In this document: in pieces, positions 25,601-33,920 of the stretch
How the letters are laid out: each line of letters opens with the position of its first letter
Position numbering within the stretch: position 1 is the stretch's first letter
Assembly (NCBI RefSeq): GCF_934309415.1
Contig: NZ_CAKRDI010000005.1
Location: forward strand, 62,001 to 126,000
Source: an uncultured Mediterraneibacter sp.
GTDB taxonomy: Bacteria; Bacillota; Clostridia; Lachnospirales; Lachnospiraceae
Reading direction: 5' to 3'
Length of the DNA: 64,000 bases
Notes under the pieces: model-generated
Database searches by the model: none
Told to the model about the DNA's origin: nothing
Seen by the model: the letters and a program-made list of their open reading frames with translations, nothing else
Program-made: the position numbers and the translations under genes

Positions 25601-26985
25601 ATTTTTTGTGCAAGTTCTTTTGAACAATTTTTGTCGTATTTTACTTCGAAATTTGAATTTGGTTCAGTTGAACATTGATAGAAACATTCTTTATAACTAC
25701 TAATATTTCCAGAAATAGTGATGCTAGAAATTAGATTCACACATTCATAAAACATATATTGTATGTCTGTGACATTAGATGTATCAAAATTGCCTAAATT
25801 TAATATCTCTAAACTTCTGCAACTATCAAACATAGAAATCATACTTGTAACATTAGATGTATCGAAATTACTTAAATCTAATATCTCTAAATTTGAACAA
25901 TACTTGAACATCATATACATACCTGTAACATTAGATGTGTCAAAATTACTCAAATTTAATTTCTTTAGATTCATACATCCAGAAAACATATATCCCATGT
26001 TTGTAACATTAGATGTATCAAAACTACTTAGATCTAATGTCTCTAAGCTTCCGCAGCTAGAAAACATCGAATTCATATCTGTAATATGGGATGTGTCAAA
26101 GTTACTTAAATCTAATGTCTCTAAGCTTGAGCATCTCTGAAACATTTTATACATATTTGTAACATTAGATGTATCAAAGTTACTTAAATCTAATGCCTCT
26201 AAGCTTGAACATTCCGCAAACATTTGGTCCATTGTAGTAACATTGGATGTATCAAAACTGCTCAAATCTAATATCTTTAAATTTTCACACTCCACAAACA
26301 TCCAAGCCATATCCTTAACTTTTGATGTTTTAAATCTACTTAAATCTAATATTTCTATACTTGAACAACTATCAAACATTCTGTACATTGTCGTAACATT
26401 AGATGTATCAAAGTCACTTAAATCTAATGTCTTTAAACTTGAGCATCCCTCAAACATATAGGACATACATTTAACATTGGATGTATCAAAGTTACTTAAA
26501 TTTAATATCTCTAAATTCTTAAAAAACGCAAACATACTTTGCATCGATGTCATTGATAAAGTATCTAAATCCTTAAGATCTACCTTGCGAATATCTTGTG
26601 CATACTTACACCATTCTGGCGTATAAATTCCATTATAATTACAATCACATGCATAATCTCCCTCTCCAGAAATAGACAATTTCCCGTTGCTATCTATTTG
26701 CCACTCCAAATCTCCTGATACCCCTGAATGTAGTATCTCTGCATCAGATTCATCACCGTTCTCTTCTATGACGGTACTATTCACTTCACTCTCTTCTTTC
26801 TCCTCAGCATATTCGTCATCAACACAAACTAAAGTTTTATCGTTACCAATGTCACTATCTATTGTCTCTGCATATGCCATACTAGGTACTTGACCCAATA
26901 ATAATGTTAAACACAATACCTTAGCCGCCATTCTCTTCCATAATTTTTTCAATCTTTTTCTTCGCCCCTTTCTGCTATTAAGCAA
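22645..26985 (-). CDS. Giant BspA/DUF285 surface protein with papain-like domain and three C-terminal FN3-like modules
   Basis: Secreted protein (1446 aa from TTG 26985). The signal peptide ends near MAYAE (about 40). About eleven DUF285 (BspA-type leucine-rich) repeats of 24-25 residues lie at 135-425, consensus LDLSNFDTSNVTxMxxMFxxC. A beta-rich stretch (about 480-690) follows. A papain-like domain has WGGSCYGMS (Cys 765), GAHAVLL (His 871) and CDPNYP (Asp 892). A low-complexity acidic region precedes three FN3-like modules (about 1160-1446) ending YVYGKAK. No LPXTG or C-terminal helix. The start is uncertain: TTG at 26985 or an internal TTG nearer the signal peptide. Cotranscribed with the preceding BspA gene (32-base gap, no terminator). 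Likely an adhesin or enzyme of the cell surface. Confidence 0.87.
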   Translation of the reverse strand: MLNSRKGRRKRLKKLWKRMAAKVLCLTLLLGQVPSMAYAETIDSDIGNDKTLVCVDDEYAEEKEESEVNSTVIEENGDESDAEILHSGVSGDLEWQIDSNGKLSISGEGDYACDCNYNGIYTPEWCKYAQDIRKVDLKDLDTLSMTSMQSMFAFFKNLEILNLSNFDTSNVKCMSYMFEGCSSLKTLDLSDFDTSNVTTMYRMFDSCSSIEILDLSRFKTSKVKDMAWMFVECENLKILDLSSFDTSNVTTMDQMFAECSSLEALDLSNFDTSNVTNMYKMFQRCSSLETLDLSNFDTSHITDMNSMFSSCGSLETLDLSSFDTSNVTNMGYMFSGCMNLKKLNLSNFDTSNVTGMYMMFKYCSNLEILDLSNFDTSNVTSMISMFDSCRSLEILNLGNFDTSNVTDIQYMFYECVNLISSITISGNISSYKECFYQCSTEPNSNFEVKYDKNCSKELAQKIVNTRSEKSNVYLEESDDVVNAEKQVLYFSKWDAEKQIAYLGSSDYLGSAVTDKTDTSFETNVDNLVGKYVLASTQDRDDNMVDSDYLISIEPVESIYGKITEISDSSVTINEKTYTISEKCELPAFTDLEGEKSIIHLYDDKVVKIEKLQVGSGTVEEWNKDTGELSVTSNNDKKTYKLSYFTDGENITIPNSGKDVRILCDSENLFYEAYAYSSKFTIGRDNFSFSNSAADFLNDDELKKWTKCTKEEEKRKKYASETAESKDYFPIQITKSSYNKLVDGLDESLKEELYHKTHFENWGGSCYGMSAVMAIRFIEEPRLPIKSIFPVDVTTTNGLPKAKDSENVEDVISFYQLLYNFPEVANGEMQLEEEVKSNYTEALNQLINEIRKEDPVIVAIMRIENGKIKGAHAVLLLGVQEETDDCYKIKVCDPNYPNSFKYMLLYKNKAADNKWLSINYNGSDRAEKEEDTYTVLYNYVSGVETMDLKNYFAETSKSRTIVKYDNPMLKIASGTKVKLNVNNSQLEINDETVLNENIYGPYPEMSDLTSEKNATTRTYFLKNPKSDSKYEIEIEPDSEAAEIRLILNNHSFSISTDEDISVDLDDKSGKISVESDKAANVSLKVTSNEISDEWQYPTVALDLTDTKNATMQVTEEGVELSGDNLKNAEIASKNDDTVKSSEINTDEKEITIADSDGDHLEINDKDSKPEVDAVTNLKASAYGKNKVRVQWTKSANADGYLVYGKRSSKGKYGYIGMTTKNDYYVDNKALDADYNFYWVYPYKLDNDGKKIINTSCKYVYAKGICAGVTNLKAAAAGKNKVKLTWTASANAEGYVIYGRKDSGTYGYMGMTSKTTYTDSKAADNEYNFYWVYPYMTDSAGKRAINTSCKYVYAKGVCTAVTNLKATGQKGSVKLTWIKSPDADGYLIYGRKDSGTYGYMGMTSKTSYIDKKAAKTEYNFYWVYPYHKGADGKIIVGQGGKYVYGKAK

Positions 26986-27017
26986 ATGTACTTTTCCTGC
27001 TTAATTATCATCTTTCA

Positions 27018-29267
27018 TCATTTTGCTTTTCCATAAACATACTTCGTACTCTTCTGTCCCACAACTCTCTTCCCCTCAGAATTCTTATGATATGGGAATA
27101 CCCAATAAAAATTATACTCTGATTTTGAAGCTTTCTTATCAACATAGCTTGTCTTAGATGTCATTCCGATATACCCATACTTTCCGCTTGCTGTTTTTCC
27201 ATAAATTAAATACCCGGCAGCATCTGCTGATTTTGTCCATGTAAGTTTCACAGCACCTTTTTGATTCGCTGCTTTTAAATTGGTGACACTTGCACAAACT
27301 CCTTTTGCATATACATATCCGCAAGATGTATTGATTGCTTTCTTTCCATCTGAACCTGTTATATATGGATATACCCAATAAAAATTATAGTCTGTGTCTA
27401 ATGCTTTTTTATCAATAAACGATGTTCCACTGGTTGTCATTCCTGCATATCCATATTTTCCATTCTTTTGTGCATAAATTATATAACCATCTGCTCCTGC
27501 GGCCTCATTCCACGTAAGCCTGACCTTATTTTTCCCATAAGATTTTGCCACTACATTTCTTACTGCATTTGGTTTAAATTTCCCAATCAATTCATACCGT
27601 ACATTATTTTCTTTTGCCCATTGAATTGCTTTTTTTGCATCAGAATAAATATACGCTGTAAGTGATGGGCAATCTGCTACCAAATTCTTTTCCCATTCTG
27701 ATAGATAATATGGCATATAAAGAGCTGTAAGATTTGTACACCTTTCAAATGCACCATAATCTATTTTAGTAATTCCATTCCCAAGTTTTAATGTCTTAAG
27801 TGAACTACATTCAAAAAATGCACGCTCTCCCAATAACGTAATTGAATCTGGAATATTAATATCCGTTAAATTTGTACAACTTCTAAACGCATACCTTGAT
27901 ATTTTTGTTGGCTGAGCTTTTATTTCTACTTTTCTTAACTTAGAGCAATACGCAAACATTTGATACGGAATTTCTTTTAATCCGCTCCCTATTGTTACGC
28001 TTTCCAAATTAGGGCACTCTGAAAATGCTGATTCTTCTATATCAGTTATTGAATTAGAAAGTGTAAGACTTTTTATTGCTGTGCCTTCAAATGCGCTGTT
28101 TCCTATGCATTTTAACTTTGAATTCCAATTAATATCTGACAAACTTGTACATCCTTCAAATGCATCGTCTTCTATCTTCTCTACATTTCCCCCTAATTTT
28201 AATGACCATAAAGCAGTATCTCCTTTAAATGCTTCAGCCGCAATCGTCATAACCTTATCTGGTATTGTAATACTTTTCAAATTGATACATTCCCTGAACG
28301 CCGCAATTCCAATACTTTTTAATTCTTTTCCCAAAGTTACACTACTTAAATTCGGGCAAGAATAAAAAGCTCTTGGTTCTAAAGTCGTCACACCATTTCC
28401 AACCGTTACACTGATTAAATTATCGCATCCACCAAAAGCCACTTCTCCTATCTCAAGTACATTATCTGGAATATTTACTGATTTTATATCTGTACCAGAA
28501 AAAGCGTGTCCTCCAAGTGTTTTTACACTTTTCCCAATACTGATATTTTCTAAACTGGAACATCCCCCAAATGCATATTCATCAACCAAAATTACAGAAT
28601 TCGGAATTGTCACTTTTCGAAGTGCTGTACAACCATGAAATGCTGAATTCTTAATTTCTTTTAATCCATTTTCCAACGTTAATGTTACCATTCCATAGCA
28701 AGAATCAAAAGCTGCTGCTCCAATTTTCTTTACACTACCTGGAATACGTACACTTGTAATTGATCCTACATTATAAAATGCAGCATTTGAGATTTCTGTT
28801 ACACCATCAGGAATTGTTACTGCTCCACCCGATCCTGTATACTCTTTCAAAACTGTTCCTTCAATTTTAAAAGAATTGGCTGCTTTTGCTGTTTGCACAC
28901 TTACAGCATTCTCATCTGTTTCTAACTGCTCTTCTTGTTTTGCATCGTCTACTGAGTTCTCAATTTTCTGCTCTTCCTGCACTTCTTCATTTTCCGTCAC
29001 ATCGTCTGTCTGGATTTCCGCATCTTTCTCCTCATTATCTTTTTCTTCTAATTTTAAAGAATCATCTTGATTTTCTGATATTTCCAACTCATTTTCTGTT
29101 TCATCTGGCGCAAGTTGAGTTTCAGACGTTGTTTCAAACTCTTGCTCTGTTTCTGTTTCCTGTGATATTATCTGTTCTTCTGCAATCGTTGGAATCGTCA
29201 TACTAATCGATAGCATACATGCTAAGCCAACACTAATTCCTTTTTTTAGTAATCTTTTTCTTTTCAT
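27018..29267 (-). CDS. BspA-type LRR_5 surface protein with two C-terminal FN3-like modules
   Basis: Secreted protein of 749 aa from ATG 29267 (MKRKRLLKKG), which has GGGAGG about seven bases upstream. The signal peptide ends near PTIAEE (about 30), followed by a long Glu-rich, Asp-rich linker (about 30-130). About sixteen LRR_5 repeats of 23 residues follow (consensus IPxxVxxIgxxAFxxCxxLxxVxIxxxV, about 140-540), then two FN3-like modules (about 565-749) ending KYVYGKAK. No sorting signal. LRR_5 proteins of this type bind host matrix or other bacteria. First gene of an operon with the 1446-aa protein. Confidence 0.88.
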   Translation of the reverse strand: MKRKRLLKKGISVGLACMLSISMTIPTIAEEQIISQETETEQEFETTSETQLAPDETENELEISENQDDSLKLEEKDNEEKDAEIQTDDVTENEEVQEEQKIENSVDDAKQEEQLETDENAVSVQTAKAANSFKIEGTVLKEYTGSGGAVTIPDGVTEISNAAFYNVGSITSVRIPGSVKKIGAAAFDSCYGMVTLTLENGLKEIKNSAFHGCTALRKVTIPNSVILVDEYAFGGCSSLENISIGKSVKTLGGHAFSGTDIKSVNIPDNVLEIGEVAFGGCDNLISVTVGNGVTTLEPRAFYSCPNLSSVTLGKELKSIGIAAFRECINLKSITIPDKVMTIAAEAFKGDTALWSLKLGGNVEKIEDDAFEGCTSLSDINWNSKLKCIGNSAFEGTAIKSLTLSNSITDIEESAFSECPNLESVTIGSGLKEIPYQMFAYCSKLRKVEIKAQPTKISRYAFRSCTNLTDINIPDSITLLGERAFFECSSLKTLKLGNGITKIDYGAFERCTNLTALYMPYYLSEWEKNLVADCPSLTAYIYSDAKKAIQWAKENNVRYELIGKFKPNAVRNVVAKSYGKNKVRLTWNEAAGADGYIIYAQKNGKYGYAGMTTSGTSFIDKKALDTDYNFYWVYPYITGSDGKKAINTSCGYVYAKGVCASVTNLKAANQKGAVKLTWTKSADAAGYLIYGKTASGKYGYIGMTSKTSYVDKKASKSEYNFYWVFPYHKNSEGKRVVGQKSTKYVYGKAK

Positions 29268-29317
29268 CCTCTTTCCTCCCTTGGTAATTACTATAAAACA
29301 AGTTATTATTATATATA

Positions 29318-29346
29318 ATAATATCAATATTGCTCTATACATTCAA
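29318..29346 (-). promoter_or_regulatory. Promoter of the BspA-type operon
   Basis: Minus strand: TTGAAT (29346-29341), a 17-base spacer, TATTAT (29323-29318). The leader is about 45 bases. Confidence 0.7.
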
Positions 29347-29420
29347 TCATTTTTATAAAACACATATATCTGTTATATGCTACCAAAATCATTAAAACGT
29401 CCATCATATAATTAGTTGTA

Positions 29421-29445
29421 AAAAATGGGATGGCAAAACCATCCC
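29421..29445 (-). terminator. Terminator behind the gene remnant
   Basis: GGGATGG (29427-29433) pairs with CCATCCC (29439-29445). On the minus strand ATTTTTT follows. It lies seven bases after the stop codon of the remnant at 29453-29515. Confidence 0.8.
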
Positions 29446-29452
29446 AATAATT

Positions 29453-29515
29453 TTACTTTGCTTTTGCATACACATAAGCTGTAGAACTTCCCAAAACACG
29501 GTTTCCATTATAAGA
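29453..29515 (-). pseudogene. 3' remnant of a seventh FN3-like-module surface protein gene
   Basis: The minus strand reads YNGNRVLGSSTAYVYAKAK and a TAA stop, the exact end of the FN3-like module shared by the neighbouring proteins. Upstream the frame runs into the terminator of the 1096-aa gene, so nothing else of the gene survives. A terminator follows the stop. This is the scar of a deletion or recombination between paralogous modules. Confidence 0.85.
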
Positions 29516-29555
29516 AAAAAGAACTGATATATGAAATAATTTCACACATCAGTCC
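29511..29555 (-). terminator. Rho-independent terminator of the 1096-aa surface protein gene
   Basis: GAACTGATATATGAAA (29521-29536) pairs with TTTCACACATCAGTCC (29540-29555) with few mismatches. The minus strand continues TTTTTTCTTA. Confidence 0.8.
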
Positions 29556-29612
29556 TTTTCATTACACAGCCTTTATATCAAAACAGACTACTTATTGATT
29601 ATAAAAGACTTA

Positions 29613-32600
29613 TTATTTAGCTTTACCATATACATAGTTTGCGCTCTTCTGCCCTGCAACTACTTTGCCATTAGCATCTTTGTGGTATGGGAATACCCAG
29701 TAGAAATTGTATTCAGACTTAGAAGCTTTTGTATCAACATAGCTTGTCTTGGAAGTCATTCCAATATAGCCATATTTTCCACTTGCAGTTTTTCCATAAA
29801 TCAGATATCCGTCAGCACCTGCAGATTTTGTCCATGTAAGTTTTACTGAACCTTTTTGGTTTGCTGCTTTCAGATTTGTTACGCTTGTGCAAACACCTTT
29901 TGCATATACATACTTGCAAGATGTATTGATTGCTCTCTTTCCAGCGCTGTCAAGTCTGTATGGATATACCCAGTAGAAGTTATATTCACTGTCTGCTGCT
30001 TTTGTGTCTGTATATGTTGTTTTAGATGTCATACCAACATATCCGTATTTTCCGCTTGCTTTCTTTCCATAAATGATGTATCCATCAGCATCTGCAGATT
30101 TTGTCCATGTAAGTTTTACTTTGTTCTTTCCTGCTGCTTCAGCTTTCAGATTTGTAACAGCTACCGGAGTTTTCTTTACAAGTGCATCAATTGCATTATT
30201 CAGATGAGTTGTAGCTTCATCTACAGCTGCCTGAGATTTCTTTGCTTCAAGTGCTTCTTTTGCTTCCTGAAGTTCTTCCTGCATGGAAGACCATGTCTCT
30301 GCTGTATAATCGCTTTCTTTCAGTGATTCAGCTTTTTTGATTGCTGCTTCAAGTTTGCTTGTATCCTGTACCGGATCATCTTTTACAATGTTATCACTTG
30401 TTGCCTCAAATTTGTATGTTACGTCATTGTAACCAAGTGCTGTAATTGTAATTGTCCAGTATCCTGTTCCATCAGTGTCTGCCGGGAGCTGGCAACGAAG
30501 AGAATCTGTAAGTCCAAGCTGGATTCCCATAGATTTGTGCATCCAGTTATCTGATGCGAACTTTGTTCCATAAGTTGCAAGTGCTTTGGAATATGTAGAA
30601 TCATCTCCATAATATGTCCATTTGACAGCCTGCATATTTGCACCAAGATCACCATAATCTCCATTCAGGTCTACACGGATAAATTCACCGTAAGCACCTA
30701 CATCGCTTCCTGATCTTACTGTCAGACCTACATCCTCTGCAGATGGAGCTGTCTTTAATGACTGATCTTTAATACCTGAAGCTGTTCCTGTTGCTTTTTC
30801 GGAGAAGCTGAAGCTTCCATCTTTATTCAATGTTGCTGTCTTAAGACCATTTGTCTCTGCTGTTACATCTGCAACGAGACCTGTATAACTTGCCAGTTTA
30901 TTTTCTGAATATCCTCCTGAAAGAATACCACCATTTTCAACAACATTATAGTTTTTGCAGAATGCTTCGTAATCAGCTTTTGCCACTTTAACCGGTACAT
31001 ATTTCAGACCTGTGACGTCATATTCTGTCATCTCTGCTGTTGTACCGTCAGCTTCTGTAATTGTTCCTTTAGCAAACTGAATTGTACTTCCATCTGTAAG
31101 AACTGCTACAACTGTTTTTGTTCCATCTTCTTTTTCTACAGATTTCCAATAAGAAATATTGTACTCTTTTCCATTGTCAGCTTTGATTACAGCAGCACAC
31201 TGGAAACTTCCTCTGTGAAGTCCATGATTTGTTGTAGCTCTTGATACTGTATCGAAAGCTCCTTTATCATGCTCTTCTCTTGTATCTACTTCATCTGAAG
31301 AAGATGCATCACCTGCTGCATAAACACCTTCTGCTGCCCAGTACTCTGCCCAGGAAAGTCCTGCATATACGTAAGTATATGGATCTTCATATTTGTATGT
31401 GAATTTGCAGTTATTCTCATAACCTGTTGCAGTTACTTCAATCTCAAACTCCTGACCTTCTTCTGCATTTGCGAATGGTTTGGCTGTTGTATCAATTGTT
31501 CCGTCTTCTTTGATAATTGTAACAGCACCTCTTCCTGATGCAGCATAGCTTGTACCATTTACAGATACGGATTTGATATTCTTAATATATGCACTCAGAT
31601 CATCCTGGCTGTATCCATCTGCCGGAACAAGTGCTGCTTTATCACTGTTATAGGATGCAGGCATTGCCTCTGTAGTAAGTTCAAAGCTTGTGCTGATATC
31701 TGCATATTTTCCGCTCTTATCTGTGATATTCAGTGTATAGCTTCCAACTTTGGCACTGGCAGCATTAAATGTAAGCTCATTTCCTTTTACAGCTACATTC
31801 TCCAGACCATCAACGCTGTATTCAGCATCGTAATCTTCCGGAAGACTTACAGTAATTGCTGTTTTTCCTGAAGTGGCTTTCGCATTTTCTACTTTTAATC
31901 CGCTCTCAAATTTCACCGGAACATACTGTTCTACAGGAATTACATAAATTCCATTGTCTGTATAATATGTTACCTTGTTGATAGTCTGTCCCATCATATC
32001 AACATAGTTTTTGTAAGAAAGTTCACAACCGTGTGTCTCTGTTACAAATCCAGTACTCCATGCAAGCATGGACTGACGCCAGATATTTTCCACATGACGA
32101 AGTCCATAGTTCCCACCTTCTTCAGTACTTACTACAACACCATAAACTGTATTTACATCCGGTAATCCATTCAAATCTAACTGATAATCGCCATACTTTG
32201 TTTCTGTTGTAAAATCTGCTGTTACATCACTTAATGTCTGTGCTTCAACACCTTTTACTTCACCAAAACTCAGTGTCCCATCTTCGTTTACTGTAGCCTC
32301 TTTGTAATAGGACGGAGCATCACTTAAAACATAATAAGAATAAGAACTGCTCTCAAACAGTGCATCTTTTCCTTCGTATGTTGTTGTGCTTTCTTTTCCT
32401 CTGTTTGTTACAGTGATTGTGACACTGCTGTCATCTGTAATCTGAGTATACTTGTCTAATACAGAAGCATCACTAATCTTTACAGGGAAAGTAATACCTG
32501 TAATGTCAGATCCATCTGAATTTACATGGTATGATCCTGCTGCAAGATTAGAAGTTCTTGTCTTGTTCAGTGTAGCAGATGAAACTGCATCTGCTCCGTT

Positions 32601-32903
32601 TACTCCATCAGCCGCATAGAATTCAGCGTATGGAATGTTCATTAATACATAAACCTCTGAGCTGACTGCCTGTGCTTCTGCATCGTCTGCTGATTCCTCA
32701 GCAACCGGCTCTGCATCTGCTGTCTGCTGCTCTTCTGTCTGTGCTTCTTCTGCTACTTCTTCTGTAGCGTCAACAGCATTTTCATCCTGTACAGCTTCAT
32801 CAGCAACTGTTTCTGCCATTGCCGGTACAGTTGGATACACACTTACTACCATTGCTGCTGCCATTGCTACTGCAAGTGCTTTTGTAAATTCTCTCCTTTT
32901 CAT
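29613..32903 (-). CDS. Large secreted protein with two Tp47-like domains, FIVAR repeat and two FN3-like modules
   Basis: 1096 aa. A twin-charged n-region and signal peptide end near PAMAE (31); an acidic Glu/Ala linker follows to about 80. Two related regions of about 330 residues come next. The first starts VYVLMNIPYAEFYAADG (84) and carries DAVSSAT (105-111). The second starts YVYAGLSWAEYWAAEGVY (511) and carries DTVSRAT (551-557). This pattern recalls the penicillin-binding Tp47 domains; I hold that at moderate confidence. A FIVAR helical repeat lies at about 850-910, then two FN3-like modules ending YVYGKAK. AAGGAGG precedes the ATG. It lies downstream of the ApbE/FMN operon with its own leader. 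Both D-x-V-S-x-A-T motifs resemble flavinylation sites with Gly replaced. Confidence 0.8.
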   Translation of the reverse strand: MKRREFTKALAVAMAAAMVVSVYPTVPAMAETVADEAVQDENAVDATEEVAEEAQTEEQQTADAEPVAEESADDAEAQAVSSEVYVLMNIPYAEFYAADGVNGADAVSSATLNKTRTSNLAAGSYHVNSDGSDITGITFPVKISDASVLDKYTQITDDSSVTITVTNRGKESTTTYEGKDALFESSSYSYYVLSDAPSYYKEATVNEDGTLSFGEVKGVEAQTLSDVTADFTTETKYGDYQLDLNGLPDVNTVYGVVVSTEEGGNYGLRHVENIWRQSMLAWSTGFVTETHGCELSYKNYVDMMGQTINKVTYYTDNGIYVIPVEQYVPVKFESGLKVENAKATSGKTAITVSLPEDYDAEYSVDGLENVAVKGNELTFNAASAKVGSYTLNITDKSGKYADISTSFELTTEAMPASYNSDKAALVPADGYSQDDLSAYIKNIKSVSVNGTSYAASGRGAVTIIKEDGTIDTTAKPFANAEEGQEFEIEVTATGYENNCKFTYKYEDPYTYVYAGLSWAEYWAAEGVYAAGDASSSDEVDTREEHDKGAFDTVSRATTNHGLHRGSFQCAAVIKADNGKEYNISYWKSVEKEDGTKTVVAVLTDGSTIQFAKGTITEADGTTAEMTEYDVTGLKYVPVKVAKADYEAFCKNYNVVENGGILSGGYSENKLASYTGLVADVTAETNGLKTATLNKDGSFSFSEKATGTASGIKDQSLKTAPSAEDVGLTVRSGSDVGAYGEFIRVDLNGDYGDLGANMQAVKWTYYGDDSTYSKALATYGTKFASDNWMHKSMGIQLGLTDSLRCQLPADTDGTGYWTITITALGYNDVTYKFEATSDNIVKDDPVQDTSKLEAAIKKAESLKESDYTAETWSSMQEELQEAKEALEAKKSQAAVDEATTHLNNAIDALVKKTPVAVTNLKAEAAGKNKVKLTWTKSADADGYIIYGKKASGKYGYVGMTSKTTYTDTKAADSEYNFYWVYPYRLDSAGKRAINTSCKYVYAKGVCTSVTNLKAANQKGSVKLTWTKSAGADGYLIYGKTASGKYGYIGMTSKTSYVDTKASKSEYNFYWVFPYHKDANGKVVAGQKSANYVYGKAK

Positions 32904-32944
32904 TGCTTCCTCCTTATAAATAAATTAGATTTATCTATTAAAAG

Positions 32945-32963
32945 TTAGGTTCCCCTAACCCTT
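32945..32963. promoter_or_regulatory. Candidate DtxR/IdeR-like operator
   Basis: GTTAGG-TTCC-CCTAAC (32945-32960) is a perfect inverted repeat. Aligned to the published DtxR/IdeR consensus TTAGGTTAGSCTAACCTAA, 14 of 19 positions agree by my count. It lies about 45 bases before the start of the 1096-aa gene, next to a weak -10 (TAATAG). Iron- or manganese-responsive control is inferred. Confidence 0.35.
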
Positions 32964-32977
32964 AATCAAAAAATTAG

Positions 32978-33032
32978 TAACAGTTCAGCCAGTAAGCCTG
33001 ATGCTGCTCTGCTGCACGGCTGAACTGTTACA
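32978..33032 (-). terminator. Terminator of the ApbE/FMN operon
   Basis: GTAACAGTTCAGCC (32978-32991) pairs perfectly with GGCTGAACTGTTAC (33019-33032). The minus strand continues TAATTTTTTGATT. It lies 15 bases after the stop of the 4Fe-4S protein. Confidence 0.85.
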
Positions 33033-33046
33033 GAAATCACCCCGGC

Positions 33047-33919
33047 TTATAAACCAAGCCACAGGCATAATCCGAGCAAAATTCCTGCTCGAATGATTGT
33101 AAAACCAATTTCACTTCCCTGAATCTGTTTTATTCCGCAATGGATGTTTTTCTTCGGGCATGTGTCAACACATTTCTGACACTGGAAACAGTCTCCTGAA
33201 ACCTGAAGTGAACCATCCGCCGGAAGTTCTATTGCGGAAGGGCAGCCTTTTGTACATGCCCTGCATCCTTTAATACAATTCTCTCTGTTTCTGTGCAGTG
33301 AGAAAAACGGTAAAACCGGAAGTAGTGAAAAAATTGCTCCCATCGGGCAGAAAAATCTGCAGAAGAATCTTTCCTGTACACACATTCCGATTAACAGTAA
33401 AAGTAAAAGAACAGATCCTGTTATATAAGAACCCAGTTTAAAATTCCCTGCATGGACCATGGAAAACACATCCCATGGACTGCTTCCCTTTGCCTTATCA
33501 TATACACCTGCAAAACACATGATCACGATTATTGTCAAAATTACATATTTCAGATAAGACAACTTCGCTGCTAATGTCTCGCTTAGTGTAACTGGTTTCT
33601 TTTTTAACTTCTTGCAGATTGCAACATAAATTGCTCTCATTGCATCCCCGAGTGCGCCAAATGCACAGGCAAATCCACAAAAGAAACGTCCAAAAACAAT
33701 GGTATATGCACAAATGCAGATTAGCACTGTAACAAATGAAGTCAATTCAATCTGCTGTCCTGCTCCAAGTCTTGTAAATACATACTTTACACCTGAAAAT
33801 GCTGCCGTATATACAGACGGGATAAATACAAAGAACAACAACTGAATTACAGCTCTGATCCAGGCATGGATTTTTTTTATATCTTTTCGTGTCAGGTTAT
33901 GTATATCCATCTTCTTCAT
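33047..33919 (-). CDS. NapH/NosR-like membrane protein with two 4Fe-4S clusters
   Basis: Integral-membrane electron carrier (290 aa). About five helices are seen (about 20-40, 50-75, 120-140, 155-180, 270-288). Membrane-proximal CGFACAFG (about 80) and CRFFCPMG (about 190) are the CxxxC(P/A) motifs of NapH/NosR/YccM proteins. A ferredoxin-like part has CIKGCRACTKGCP (about 215-227) and CFQCQKCVDTCP (about 243-254), enough for two clusters. The gene starts one base after the stop of the small FMN-domain gene. In such operons the protein moves electrons from the cytoplasm to flavins outside. Confidence 0.9.
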   Translation of the reverse strand: MKKMDIHNLTRKDIKKIHAWIRAVIQLLFFVFIPSVYTAAFSGVKYVFTRLGAGQQIELTSFVTVLICICAYTIVFGRFFCGFACAFGALGDAMRAIYVAICKKLKKKPVTLSETLAAKLSYLKYVILTIIVIMCFAGVYDKAKGSSPWDVFSMVHAGNFKLGSYITGSVLLLLLLIGMCVQERFFCRFFCPMGAIFSLLPVLPFFSLHRNRENCIKGCRACTKGCPSAIELPADGSLQVSGDCFQCQKCVDTCPKKNIHCGIKQIQGSEIGFTIIRAGILLGLCLWLGL

Positions 33920-33920
33920 T

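Noticed and set aside
25763..26461. Open frames on the plus strand with repeated VTLDVSKLLKSN
   Set aside because: They are antisense shadows of the DUF285 repeats of the minus-strand gene, created by its repetitive codons. No ribosome sites.
25740..26560. Regular repeats of about 75 bases, CRISPR-like at first glance
   Set aside because: They encode the 24-25-residue DUF285 repeats in frame; units are degenerate and there are no unique spacers.
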